Shown piece by piece: positions 35,003 through 44,007 of a stretch of DNA of 64,000 nt. The position numbers and the translations under genes are program-made. Position 1 is the first letter of the stretch, and each line of letters starts with the position of its first letter. The notes under the pieces are model-generated. The model did not search any database and had not been told where the DNA came from. It saw only the letters and a program-made list of their open reading frames with translations. The DNA comes from Sphingomonadaceae bacterium PASS1 (lineage in GTDB: Bacteria > Pseudomonadota > Alphaproteobacteria > Sphingomonadales > Sphingomonadaceae): assembly GCA_002255985.1 (NCBI GenBank), contig NKIR01000003.1, positions 1-64,000 of the forward strand. Direction: 5' to 3'.

Positions 35003-35858
35003 AAAGCTTAGCGGAAAGGTCGCACTGGTAACCGGCGCCAGCCGGGGAATCGGCAAAGGCATCGCCATTGCACTCGCACGTGAAGGCGCAACCGTTTACG
35101 TCACCGGACGGACGGTCAACGAAGGCGACTATTACCTCCCCGGCACAGTGGGCCAAACAGCCGCCGATTGCGATGCAGCGGGGGGCAAGGGTGTGGCGGT
35201 TGCCTGTGACCATGCCGATGACGCAGCCGTCGCCGCGCTATTTGCAAAAGTCCGCGACGAACAGGGCCGCCTCGACATCCTCGTCAACAACGCCTTCCTG
35301 CTTTCGGACGATCTGATCGAACCCGGCGGGTTTTGGGAAAAGCCTTTATCGAACCTTGAAATGTGGGAGGTTGGCGTTCGCTCCAACTATGTGGCCGCCT
35401 GGCACGCCGCACAGATCATGGTCCCGCAACACAGCGGACTGATCGTTGCCATTTCAGGCTTCGCTGCAACCACTTACACCTATGGCGTCATTTTCGGCAC
35501 ATCAAAAACAGCCGTAGGACGCATGTCACGCGACATGGCGGTCGAGTTGAAGCCGCACAATATCGCGGCATTGACACTGTGGCAGGGGCTGACGATGACC
35601 GAAAAGGCGAAGGATAATTTCGCCAAAATGGCCGGCAAGATGACTGCATCCATCACCAATCAAAAAGGCAGCTCGGTCGAGCATCCCGGCCGCGTCATTG
35701 CCGCGCTCGCCACCGATCCTGATGTTATGCAGCGGTCCGGAGGGGAATTTGTAACAGCGGAGCTGGCACAGGAATATGGAATTACCGATGTGGATGGAAC
35801 CATCATCCCATCGGCGCGCGCAACCCGCGGTTCGCCAATTTGGGCACCGATTGATTGA
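34995..35858 (+). CDS. Short-chain dehydrogenase (DHRS1-like)
   Basis: 287 residues. VTGASRGIGKGIAIALA, VYVTGRTVNE, CDHADDAAV, LVNNAFLLSDD in place of NNAG, and a long C-terminal part; together these mark the DHRS1-like SDR group. The usual YxxxK is not obvious: the region reads FGTSKTAVGRM, where the Tyr is Phe or shifted, so activity is uncertain. ATG 34995 lies inside the end of the NTF2-like gene. A paralogue is encoded at 55925. Confidence 0.82.
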   Translation: MHKKLSGKVALVTGASRGIGKGIAIALAREGATVYVTGRTVNEGDYYLPGTVGQTAADCDAAGGKGVAVACDHADDAAVAALFAKVRDEQGRLDILVNNAFLLSDDLIEPGGFWEKPLSNLEMWEVGVRSNYVAAWHAAQIMVPQHSGLIVAISGFAATTYTYGVIFGTSKTAVGRMSRDMAVELKPHNIAALTLWQGLTMTEKAKDNFAKMAGKMTASITNQKGSSVEHPGRVIAALATDPDVMQRSGGEFVTAELAQEYGITDVDGTIIPSARATRGSPIWAPID

Positions 35859-35876
35859 ACGAATAAGGAAAAGCAA

Positions 35877-36800
35877 ATGAGCGAGTTACGTTTCGATGGC
35901 CGCGTGGCCGTGATTACCGGAGCCGGACGCGGGCTGGGCCGTTCTTATGCCTTGCTGCTTGCAGCGCGTGGCTGCAAAATCGTGGTCAATGACAATGGCA
36001 GCGCCACGCGCGGCGACGAGATACTCGCCAATCCGGCTGACGACGTGGTCGCCGAAATCAAAGCGGCGGGCGGCGAAGCGATTGCCTGTGCAGAATCGGT
36101 GGCAACGCCAGAGGGCGCAGCCGCCATCATTCAAAGCGCGATCCAGACATGGGGCCGCATTGACATCCTGATCCACAACGCCGGCAACGTCCGCTATGGT
36201 ATGATTGCCGATCTGAGCATTGACGATTTTAACGCGGTGACAGACGTGCACTTCAAGGGCGGATTTTACCTCGCCAAAGCCGCGATGCCGCACATGGTCG
36301 CTGCCAAATATGGTCGTGTTGTGCTGACGGCGTCGTGCAGCGGGCTTTATGGTAGTCAGACGACCGTCAATTACGGCATGTCAAAAGCGGGGCTGATGGG
36401 TCTGAATAACGTGATTGCACTGGAAGGCGGTGACCATGGAATTCATTCCAACACCATCATTCCAGCCGCGGTAACGCGTATGGCCGACGGTCTGGATACC
36501 AGCGCCTATCCGCCGCTTGACCCCGAACTGGTCGCACCGATGGTAGCATGGCTATGCCATGACAGTTGCGCCGTGACAGGCGAACATTATGTCGCAGGCG
36601 GTGGCCGCATGGCGCGCGCCTGGACCATTGAGACCAAAGGGCTGTGGCAGGCTGACTGGACACCGGAGGAAGTCGCGGCGAACAGCGAAGGCATCCGCAA
36701 TGGTGAAGAAAAATGGGTCTTCCCGCCCTACCCGTCGGGCATGATGGATCATCTTGGCGAAACTTTCAAATGGGCACACAACAAGGGCAAAGATGCATGA
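35877..36800 (+). CDS. Short-chain dehydrogenase (17-beta-HSD4/MFE2-like)
   Basis: 307 residues. TGAGRGLGRSYALLLAARG, VVNDNGSATRG (the VND segment is typical of the MFE-2/17-beta-HSD type 4 dehydrogenase domain), HNAGNVRYG, catalytic YGMSKAGLMG, and an extended C-terminus. In that family the enzyme oxidises 3-hydroxyacyl-CoA, so a beta-oxidation step is likely. AAGGAAAAGC before the ATG; its TGA overlaps the next ATG (ATGA). Confidence 0.88.
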   Translation: MSELRFDGRVAVITGAGRGLGRSYALLLAARGCKIVVNDNGSATRGDEILANPADDVVAEIKAAGGEAIACAESVATPEGAAAIIQSAIQTWGRIDILIHNAGNVRYGMIADLSIDDFNAVTDVHFKGGFYLAKAAMPHMVAAKYGRVVLTASCSGLYGSQTTVNYGMSKAGLMGLNNVIALEGGDHGIHSNTIIPAAVTRMADGLDTSAYPPLDPELVAPMVAWLCHDSCAVTGEHYVAGGGRMARAWTIETKGLWQADWTPEEVAANSEGIRNGEEKWVFPPYPSGMMDHLGETFKWAHNKGKDA

Positions 36801-37351
36801 CTGCAGAACGAATTCAGTCGGTCATTGACCGGCAGGACATCCATGATTGCCTGTTACGTTTTTGCCGGGGCATGGACCGTTTTGACCGCGACCTTTATCT
36901 TTCCGCCTTTCACGACGATGCCGAAATTGCCGCCGGCCCTTATGTAGGCGATGTGCAAGATTGCTGGGATTGGGCGAAACCGATGCATGAATCGGGACAG
37001 CTTTTGACCCATCATTTGCTGTTAAACCATCATGTCGATATTGACGGCGATACGGCACATAGCGAATGCTATTACCAGTTCGTCGCACGCAATCATCCGT
37101 GGGAAGAAGGCGGCGATGAGACGGTCATGCTGGCGGGCGGGCGGTATATTGACCGGCTGGAGCGGCGCTGCGGCGCGTGGAAAATCGCGCTGCGGACCAA
37201 CATCATCGAATGGAGCTGCCTGCAACCATCATTGCCGCCACCCTTTGGCGATATACCCGACATTGGCTTGAACGGCGTTTCGGCGCGGGACAAAAGCGAT
37301 CCATCTTATCAACGACCTTTGGTCAATAAGCGCGCGCTGAACCGGCCTTAA
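36797..37351 (+). CDS. NTF2-like (SnoaL-type) protein
   Basis: 184 residues. SVIDRQDIHDCLLRFCRGMDRFDRDLYLSAFHDDA is cut from the usual SnoaL start; HHLLLNHHVDIDGDTAHSE and LAGGRYIDRLERRCGAWKIA follow. Same group as the genes at 13200 and 56789. It is the last gene of the 34.5-37.35 kb transcript and overlaps the end of a convergent crotonase gene by four bases. Confidence 0.8.
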   Translation: MTAERIQSVIDRQDIHDCLLRFCRGMDRFDRDLYLSAFHDDAEIAAGPYVGDVQDCWDWAKPMHESGQLLTHHLLLNHHVDIDGDTAHSECYYQFVARNHPWEEGGDETVMLAGGRYIDRLERRCGAWKIALRTNIIEWSCLQPSLPPPFGDIPDIGLNGVSARDKSDPSYQRPLVNKRALNRP

Positions 37352-38115
37352 CGGCCCTTCCACTCCGGCTTACGCTTTTGCGAAAAGGCCAGCGGGCCTT
37401 CTTGCGCGTCTTCGCTGGTATATGCTGTGACATGCGCTTCATAGCCTGCATCGATGGCTGCTGCCCGGCCCATTTCTGTCGAAAGCATGACGGTTTCGCG
37501 GGCGGCGGCGACAGAGAGCGGTGCGCCCTCCAACACTTCACGCGCAAGTTCCAGCGCCGCATCCATCAACGCGGCCGGTTCCGCGATGCGGTTGACCAAA
37601 CCGATTTCATAGGCACGTTGCGCACTGATCGGTTTTCCAGTCAGCACGATTTCCATAAAAATACGCTGCGGAATCATATGGATCAACGGGGCTGCCCAAG
37701 GGCTACCCCGGCCAACTTTAACTTCGGTGATGGCAAATTTTGCCGTATCAGAGGCAACGCACAGGTCGCAGGCTTGTGAAATCATCCACCCACCTGCAAA
37801 GGCCACACCGTTTACAGCAGCAATAGTCGGCTTGCTAAGCTTGATATTTTCATAAGGCACCGGAAACATATCGCGGGGCGGCACCTGCAATTTGCGTTCG
37901 ACCATTTCTTTCAGATCGCCGCCTGCGCAAAACGCCTTTTCACCGCTGCCCGTGAGGATCGCGATACGCGCGTCCGCGTCATTTTCGAACCGGTCCCACG
38001 CCGCAAACAGACCCTGCCGCACCTCAAGGCTTAAGGCATTACGCTGTTCGGGGCGGTTGATCGTGATGATCGCAATGCCCTCTGGCAACAGATCGTACAA
38101 TACCGCATCGGACAT
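37348..38115 (-). CDS. Enoyl-CoA hydratase/isomerase (crotonase)
   Basis: 255 residues. Crotonase features: NRPEQRNALS, oxyanion-hole FCAGGDLKEM, AVNGVAFAGGW, and both catalytic glutamates appear kept (ITEVKVGRG and FMEIVLTGK). Hydrates an enoyl-CoA. Last gene of a four-gene operon (acyl-CoA dehydrogenase, CitE-like lyase, acetyl-CoA hydrolase/transferase, crotonase), all spaced by overlaps or two bases. ATG 38115, with GAGG about ten bases before, is preferred to the TTG at 38121. Confidence 0.9.
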   Translation of the reverse strand: MSDAVLYDLLPEGIAIITINRPEQRNALSLEVRQGLFAAWDRFENDADARIAILTGSGEKAFCAGGDLKEMVERKLQVPPRDMFPVPYENIKLSKPTIAAVNGVAFAGGWMISQACDLCVASDTAKFAITEVKVGRGSPWAAPLIHMIPQRIFMEIVLTGKPISAQRAYEIGLVNRIAEPAALMDAALELAREVLEGAPLSVAAARETVMLSTEMGRAAAIDAGYEAHVTAYTSEDAQEGPLAFSQKRKPEWKGR

Positions 38116-38117
38116 AC

Positions 38118-39389
38118 TCAAAAACCTCTTTTTTCAATAATATATGCAGCTTTACTAAGTTCATCTCTGAAGTCAGGATGCGCAATCGCGACCAACCGCC
38201 GCGCACGTTCTGCCAAATTCTGACCACGCAATTGAGCCGCACCAAATTCGGTGACGATGATATCTACCTCGCTCCGCGCGGTCGTCACTGGACCCGATAA
38301 CAAAGGCACGATTTTGCTGATCGTGCCGCCTTTTGCGGTTGCGGGCAAAGCAATGATTGAATGGCCGCCGGGCGACCGAACGCCTGCGCGGACGAAATCG
38401 ACCTGCCCACCGGTGCCGCCAAGATAGGCATCGTCTGTGCCTTCCGCATTGACCTGCCCGGTCAGATCGACCTCCATCGCGGAATTGATAGTCACAAGCC
38501 GCGACAGTTGGGCCAGCACCGCGCCGGAATGCGTATAATCCGAACGTGCCATCCGCACGGCGGGGTTGTGGTGGACATAATCATATAACCGCCGCGTACC
38601 AATGAGCGCGCCATTGATCGACACGCCAGCATCAATCTCCTTGCGCGCATTGGTCAGCACCCCTGCCTCAGCCAGATCGACCAGCCCGTCGCCCAGCATG
38701 CCTGAATGGGCGCCCAAATCTTTGCGGTCATGCAGCAACCGTAGAATGGCGTCGGGAACCGCACCAACGCCCGTTTGAATAACGGCACCGTCACCGATAA
38801 ATTCCGCACAATGCCGCGCAATCGCTTCGTCGGTCTGCGAAATCGACGCGGGGCGAACTTCGGCGGGCGAACGGTCGACATGCACCGCAACATCAATGCG
38901 GGATGCAGGCAACAACTCGCCATAGGTATACGGCACTTGCGGATTAACCTCGGCAATAACAATACGTGCCTTTGCGACGGCGGCCTGCACATAATCGCTG
39001 ATGAGACCGAAACTGTGGTTGCCATCAGCATTGGCGGGGCTGACCTGAACCATGGCGACGTCGCAACCGATAAGGCCTTGTTCAATCAGCGGCGCGACCT
39101 GTCCGACATGACATGGAACGATGCCAAGCTTGTGCGCCTTGCTCATCGACCGCAGCGCGCCGATTGCACCCATGCTTGAAAGCGCGAAGCTCTCTGACGT
39201 TTCGGGGGTAAAAATGCCTGAAAAACTGGTGGCGATAAAGGCGGATAGGCCGCCAATATCTGCGCATTGTGCTATCAGCGCCTCGATTAACGTCGTCGGT
39301 TCACCGCAAGCCTGTCCAAAAACGACGGCATCGCCCGCCTTTATATATTGTCCAAGATCAAGCCCTGCCGCATCGATATTATGGGTCAA
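38118..39389 (-). CDS. Acetyl-CoA hydrolase/4-hydroxybutyrate CoA-transferase family protein
   Basis: 423 residues of the class I-like acetyl-CoA hydrolase/transferase family: AGDAVVFGQACGEPTTLIEAL at the start is cut short here; later GAVIQTGVGAVPDAI, and LGGTGGQVDFVRAGVRSPGG followed by IVPLLSG and VDIIVTEFGAAQLRGQ, the C-terminal signature. It would transfer CoA from acetyl-CoA or another donor to a pathway acid. The TTG start overlaps the TGA of the CitE-like gene by four bases. Confidence 0.87.
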   Translation of the reverse strand: MTHNIDAAGLDLGQYIKAGDAVVFGQACGEPTTLIEALIAQCADIGGLSAFIATSFSGIFTPETSESFALSSMGAIGALRSMSKAHKLGIVPCHVGQVAPLIEQGLIGCDVAMVQVSPANADGNHSFGLISDYVQAAVAKARIVIAEVNPQVPYTYGELLPASRIDVAVHVDRSPAEVRPASISQTDEAIARHCAEFIGDGAVIQTGVGAVPDAILRLLHDRKDLGAHSGMLGDGLVDLAEAGVLTNARKEIDAGVSINGALIGTRRLYDYVHHNPAVRMARSDYTHSGAVLAQLSRLVTINSAMEVDLTGQVNAEGTDDAYLGGTGGQVDFVRAGVRSPGGHSIIALPATAKGGTISKIVPLLSGPVTTARSEVDIIVTEFGAAQLRGQNLAERARRLVAIAHPDFRDELSKAAYIIEKRGF

Positions 39390-40273
39390 ACCGGGTCTAC
39401 CTGCGCCAGCAGTTGCAGCGCGCGGGACAAATAAGGCCGGTCGAGCATTCCGCCCTTATAGCCGATCGCCCCAACACCGGGATTGGCGTCAAATATCGCG
39501 ACGATTTCGCGCGCCTCTGCAACTTCCTCAGCGCTTGGCGTAAAGGCCGCGTTGATAACGTCGACCTGCGCCGGATGGATGGCAAGCATTCCGCGAAAAC
39601 CGTCCCGCCGTACCTTTTCGGCGCGCAACCGCAGCGCTTCCAAATCTTTATAGTCGGCCGATATCGTTTCGACCGCCGCAACGCCAGCGGTCGCTGCGCC
39701 CAATACCGTTAAGCTGCGCGCCAATTCATATGTAAAACTGTAGCTGCCATCAGCATCGCGGTTTGAGCTGGCACCAATGGAATCGGCCAGATCCTCTGCC
39801 CCCCAAGTCAGGGCGACCACGCGCGGCGCGCCTTTATAGCTGCCGGTATGGAACATGGCTTCGGCAGTTTCGGTAACCAGCACGATGACCGGGGTCGATC
39901 CTTCCTCGATGCCGTTCGCAACCTCCAGCGCCGAGAGGCAATGGTCGAGTTTATCGACATCGGCACGGCCATAGACTTTGGGCAGCATGATTCCACCGGG
40001 ATGCGCGGGCATGATAGCGGCCAAGTCGGCGAGCGTATAAGGCCCGTCAAACGGGTTGATACGCACCCAAAGTCGCGCTTGGTGCGTGGCGTTTGCTTTC
40101 AGGAAATCATGCACCAACGCCCTTGCCATTGGCTTGTTTTCAGGCGTGACGGCATCTTCAAGGTCGAACAAAGCAATGTCAGCATTGCCCTCCATAGCCT
40201 TGGTCATTTTCTTTTCGCTGTCGCCTGGGGCGAACAGCCACGAACGCATTTTGTGCGGAAGGGTCTGTGTCAT
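39386..40273 (-). CDS. CitE-like CoA-ester lyase (HpcH/HpaI aldolase family)
   Basis: 295 residues. RSWLFAPGDSEKKMTKAM and ADIALFDLEDAVTPENKP are the N-terminal hallmark; RVNPFDG-like WVRINPFDGP, GIMLPKVYG and the metal Glu in VLVTETAEAMFH follow; AIHPAQVDVINAAFTP closes the barrel. Relatives split citramalyl-, malyl- or 3-hydroxy-acyl-CoA into acetyl- or propionyl-CoA and a 2-oxo acid. ATG 40273 overlaps the ACAD stop by one base (TGATG). Confidence 0.9.
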   Translation of the reverse strand: MTQTLPHKMRSWLFAPGDSEKKMTKAMEGNADIALFDLEDAVTPENKPMARALVHDFLKANATHQARLWVRINPFDGPYTLADLAAIMPAHPGGIMLPKVYGRADVDKLDHCLSALEVANGIEEGSTPVIVLVTETAEAMFHTGSYKGAPRVVALTWGAEDLADSIGASSNRDADGSYSFTYELARSLTVLGAATAGVAAVETISADYKDLEALRLRAEKVRRDGFRGMLAIHPAQVDVINAAFTPSAEEVAEAREIVAIFDANPGVGAIGYKGGMLDRPYLSRALQLLAQVDPV

Positions 40274-41439
40274 CAATAGGACTTTGGCAGATCAAGTACT
40301 TTTTCAGCAAGGAAATTCAGGATCATATGTGGACTGACCGGTGCCGTGCGCGGGATAAGCACTTCACGCAAATAACGCTCCACATGATATTCCTTGGCAT
40401 AACCCATGCCGCCCATCGACAGCATAGCGGTATGACAAGCCTCAAAACCGGCTTCTGCCGCCAGATATTTGCCGGCATTGGCCTCAACGCCGCATTCTTC
40501 GCCTTTGTCGAACAAAGTTGCCGCCTTCATCACCATCAGATTTGCGGCCTCGAGTTGCGCCCAGCATTTGGCAAGCGGGTGCTGGATACCCTGATTTTGT
40601 CCAATAGGACGGCCAAAAACGACGCGCTCGCGCGCATATCTGGCCGCGCGCTGGATCGCGACGCGGCCAAGGCCAATCGCTTCCGCGCCCAGCAATATCC
40701 GTTCGGGGTTCAGGCCCTTTAAGATGATCTTAAATCCATCGCCTTCGGCGCCGATCCGGTCTTCCTCGGGAATAAAGAAATCATTGATAAACAGCATATT
40801 CGATCCGACCGCATGGCGACCCATTTTGGGGATCAGGCTGTGTTCGATGGCTGAACGATCGAGTTTCGTGAAGAACAGTGACAGCCCGTCGGTCTTTCGC
40901 TTGACCTGATCGAGCGGGGTAGTGCGCGCCAGCAACATGATCTTGTCGGCGACATGCGCGTTGGTAATCCAGATTTTTTCGCCGTTGACCAAATAGCCGC
41001 CCTGAACGGCCTCTGCCCGTGTTTTCAGGCTGGTGGTATCCAGCCCGACATTGGGTTCGGTCACGGCAAAGCACATCCGCTCCGCACCCGACAAAATGGG
41101 CGGGATCATCCGTTGCTGCTGTTCGTCATTACCGAACTGGATGATCGGCTCCATGCTGAACACCGGTCCGTGAATCGCAGACGACGCCGTCATTCCGCCG
41201 CCGGCTTCGGCCACAGCCTGCATCATGATCGCAGCTTCGGTAATCCCCAGTCCTGAACCGCCGCACGCCTCGGGCATGGCGATGCCAAGCCATCCAGCCT
41301 GTGCCATCGCGTTGCTGAATTCGACGGGAAATTCCCCATCGGAATCGCGTTCAAGCCAGTAATCGTCGGAGAACTGGCCGCAGATGCCGAGAACGGCCTC
41401 GCGGATGGCTTGCTGGTCTGCGGTAAGCGAAAAGTCCAA
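40273..41439 (-). CDS. Acyl-CoA dehydrogenase
   Basis: 388 residues, full-length ACAD: DFSLTADQQAIREAVLGI, CFAVTEPNVGLDTTSLKT for FAD and substrate binding, GEKIWITNAHVADKIMLLA, FGRPIGQNQGIQHPLAKC and MGGMGYAKEYHVERYLRE. It introduces a double bond alpha-beta to the CoA ester. It leads the four-gene operon. The start is TTG with AGGA eight bases before. This is the only one of the five ACADs in the window that stands without a short partner. Confidence 0.9.
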   Translation of the reverse strand: MDFSLTADQQAIREAVLGICGQFSDDYWLERDSDGEFPVEFSNAMAQAGWLGIAMPEACGGSGLGITEAAIMMQAVAEAGGGMTASSAIHGPVFSMEPIIQFGNDEQQQRMIPPILSGAERMCFAVTEPNVGLDTTSLKTRAEAVQGGYLVNGEKIWITNAHVADKIMLLARTTPLDQVKRKTDGLSLFFTKLDRSAIEHSLIPKMGRHAVGSNMLFINDFFIPEEDRIGAEGDGFKIILKGLNPERILLGAEAIGLGRVAIQRAARYARERVVFGRPIGQNQGIQHPLAKCWAQLEAANLMVMKAATLFDKGEECGVEANAGKYLAAEAGFEACHTAMLSMGGMGYAKEYHVERYLREVLIPRTAPVSPHMILNFLAEKVLDLPKSY

Positions 41440-41563
41440 AGCTAAAATCCTGCGTTGCGGATGGGATGACGAAGTGGCTAGCAGCCTGCCTGCACCACCT
41501 CAACACTCCGCTACCACGATATCGGCGGGGCGAAGCTGATGGTATTTGGCTTGCTTAGCATGA

Positions 41564-41574
41564 TGCGATAGCGC
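41564..41574. promoter_or_regulatory. Shared palindromic site B (GCGYTATCGCA type)
   Basis: TGCGATAGCGC, which on the minus strand reads GCGCTATCGCA, is identical over 11 bases to site A at 28.95 kb. It lies about 22 bases before the CoA-transferase start at 41597, in the divergent space shared with the ACAD operon. Confidence 0.5.
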
Positions 41575-41596
41575 TTTTTGGTCAAGAGGAGGGACA

Positions 41597-42763
41597 ATGA
41601 CCGACAAGCTCAAACATAATGGCCCATTGGCTGGCATTCGCGTTATTGACCTGACTGGTATGGTATTTGGACCCTATGCGACGCAAATCATGGCGGACAT
41701 GGGCGCCGATGTGATCAAGGTGGAGGCACCAGGCGGCGATGATGTCCGCAACATCTCGCCCGGGCCGGTACCGGGCATGTCGGGCGTATTCGTCAACGTA
41801 AACCGCGGTAAGCGCAGTGTCGTGCTCGATATCAAAAGCGCGAAGGGCAAAGAAGCGCTGCGGCAAATGATCGCTGGCGCTGACGTCTTCATCCACTCGA
41901 TGCGCGCGAAGGCAATCGCGCGGCTGGGCTTTGATTATGCGGCGGTCGCCGCGATCAAGCCGGACATTGTCTACACCAATTGCTATGGCTACAGCCGCCG
42001 CGGACCCGATGCCGACAAGCCGGCTTATGACGACACAATCCAAGCGGAATGCGGCATCCCGCATGTGCAGCAGCTCATGACGGGCGAACCGGGCTTTGTC
42101 GCAACGATCATGGCTGACAAGGTGGCAGGGCTCACCGCGCTTTATGCGACGACGATGGCGCTGTTCCACCGCGCGCGCACCGGCGAGGGGCAAGAGGTCG
42201 AAATCGGCATGTTTGAGACGATGGCGAGCTTCATGCTGGTCGAACATGCAAATGGCGCCATGTTTACCCCGCCGCTTGGTCCCGCACACTATCATCGCGC
42301 GGCTGCGCCCAATCGCAAACCATATAAGACCAAAGACGGCCATGTTGCGGCGCTGATCTATAATGACAAGCATTGGAAGCTGTTCACCGAACGCGTCAAG
42401 CCCGACTGGGTCACGCCGGATATGGCGACGCTCGCCCAGCGCGCGCTGCAGATCGACACGGTCTATGCGAATCTCGCGCAGACGTTTTTGGAGCGCACGA
42501 CCGACGAGTGGATCGCGTTGCTGGACGAATTGGGTATCCCGGCATCGCGCCTGCAAACGACCGACCAATTGTTCGACAACGCCCATCTGAACGCGATCGG
42601 CTTTTTTGAAACCGTAGAGAGCAAACAGGGGCCAGTGCGCTTTCCAGGCGTACCAACGTGGTTTTCGCGAACGCCGGGCAAAGTCGCAGGTCCGACGCCC
42701 CTGGTCGGTGAACATACCCAAGAGGTCTTTACCGAATTGGGAATCGAGGGAGATACGTTATGA
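41597..42763 (+). CDS. CaiB/BaiF-family CoA-transferase (copy 2)
   Basis: 388 residues. GIRVIDLTGMVFGPYATQIMADMGADVIKVE, NRGKRSVVLDIKSAKG, DVFIHSMRAKAIARLG and YTNCYGYSRRGPDADKPAYDD, then MADKVAGLTALYA where the catalytic Asp (M-A-D) sits. It activates an acid of the pathway with CoA. Strong ribosome site GAGGAGGGACA. Its ATGA overlap with the MFS gene and the GTG overlap after that make a three-gene transcript of CoA-transferase, transporter and hydroxylase. Confidence 0.92.
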   Translation: MTDKLKHNGPLAGIRVIDLTGMVFGPYATQIMADMGADVIKVEAPGGDDVRNISPGPVPGMSGVFVNVNRGKRSVVLDIKSAKGKEALRQMIAGADVFIHSMRAKAIARLGFDYAAVAAIKPDIVYTNCYGYSRRGPDADKPAYDDTIQAECGIPHVQQLMTGEPGFVATIMADKVAGLTALYATTMALFHRARTGEGQEVEIGMFETMASFMLVEHANGAMFTPPLGPAHYHRAAAPNRKPYKTKDGHVAALIYNDKHWKLFTERVKPDWVTPDMATLAQRALQIDTVYANLAQTFLERTTDEWIALLDELGIPASRLQTTDQLFDNAHLNAIGFFETVESKQGPVRFPGVPTWFSRTPGKVAGPTPLVGEHTQEVFTELGIEGDTL

Positions 42764-44007
42764 ACCCATCCGCTCCGGGCGCATCCGCTGAGTGGCGAAG
42801 CCATGGGGCACTGCCCTTTGCCGCAATGTTCGGCTATTCGGTCAGCGTCATCCACATTTACGGGATCAACCCCTATATCATTCCGGTCACTGCAGAATTC
42901 GGCTGGACCCGCGCGCAGTTTACAGGTGCCTTTACCTTGGCGATCCTGATCCAGGCGCTACTCGCCGTTCCTGTTGGAATGCTCGTGGACCGTTTCGGTT
43001 CACGCAAGCTGGGGCTGGCCGGGGTACTGATGGTCTGCCTTGCCTTTACAACATTGGGGACCGCTGACGGCAATTTGACCAACTGGTATCTTTTGTGGGG
43101 ACTCATCACGCTCGTTGCCCTGCCCGTTCAAGCGACCGTCTGGACCAGCGCAGTTGCGACCCGCTTCACCGCATCGCGCGGCCTCGCTTTTGCCATCACC
43201 CTGTGCGGAGCCTCGATTGCCCAATTTGCCTTTCCGCCGCTCGCGACCAAACTCATTGGCTTATACGGCTGGAAAACCGCCTTTTTCTGGCATGGCCTGA
43301 TTTGGCTGGCGATTGTCTTCCCCTTCGTCTTCTTCTTTTTCGGGGGCGCAAGAGACGCAAAAATGTCCGATAATGGCGGAACCGAAGCACCGGCGCGCGC
43401 GCTGGACGGCATGCGCTTTGGCGAAGGGCTTAGATCGACCGTATATGTTCGCCTGCTGTTGGCCAGCCTGTTCTTCACCTTCACCATCGTTGCGCTCAAT
43501 TACCAGTTTATGCCGATCCTCTCCGGATGGGGGATCGCCCCCACTAATGCAGCATGGCTCGCTTCGCTGATCGGCCTTGCCTCCATCGTCGGGCGATTGG
43601 TTACCGGCTATGTAATCGACCATTTCCGCGCCTCTTACGTTGGCGCGCTGGTATTCCTGATCCCGGTGATTGCTGTACTACTGCTGCTCTATGGACAGGG
43701 CAACGCGCTTGCCCCAGCGCTGATCGCGATCATGCTCGGGCTGACTTTGGGTGCTGAGGTCGATGTGATCGTCTATCTAACAACCCGCTTTTTCGGGCTG
43801 CGCAACTTTGGCGCGCTGTATGGCGGGTTGCTCGCCGCATTGTCTATCGGCACTGCGACCGGACCGCTGGCGGCTTCAATGATTTTTGACGGAACAGGTG
43901 GTTATGCCCCCTTCTTCTGGCTCGCTATCGGACTTTTGATATTGAGCAGTATTTCACTATTCACCCTCCCCAAACCCCCGCAAATACAGGAGACAACAGG
44001 TGCTTGA
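42760..44007 (+). CDS. MFS transporter (monocarboxylate/OFA-type)
   Basis: 415 residues with twelve predicted membrane helices in two bundles and a polar loop near the middle (about 200-225, GGARDAKMSDNGGTEAPARA). GWTRAQFTGAFTLAI and GMLVDRFGSRKLGLAG (the A-loop RhxGxR-type motif) are typical of MFS carriers of the monocarboxylate or oxalate/formate groups. It probably moves the acid substrate or an intermediate across the inner membrane. The ATG overlaps the CoA-transferase stop by four bases. Confidence 0.88.
   Translation: MNPSAPGASAEWRSHGALPFAAMFGYSVSVIHIYGINPYIIPVTAEFGWTRAQFTGAFTLAILIQALLAVPVGMLVDRFGSRKLGLAGVLMVCLAFTTLGTADGNLTNWYLLWGLITLVALPVQATVWTSAVATRFTASRGLAFAITLCGASIAQFAFPPLATKLIGLYGWKTAFFWHGLIWLAIVFPFVFFFFGGARDAKMSDNGGTEAPARALDGMRFGEGLRSTVYVRLLLASLFFTFTIVALNYQFMPILSGWGIAPTNAAWLASLIGLASIVGRLVTGYVIDHFRASYVGALVFLIPVIAVLLLLYGQGNALAPALIAIMLGLTLGAEVDVIVYLTTRFFGLRNFGALYGGLLAALSIGTATGPLAASMIFDGTGGYAPFFWLAIGLLILSSISLFTLPKPPQIQETTGA

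Noticed and set aside
41582-42721. A 379-codon open frame on the minus strand
   Set aside because: It lies exactly opposite the CaiB/BaiF CoA-transferase, is Arg/His/Asp-rich without any recognisable motif, and has no ribosome site. It is a shadow of a high-GC gene.
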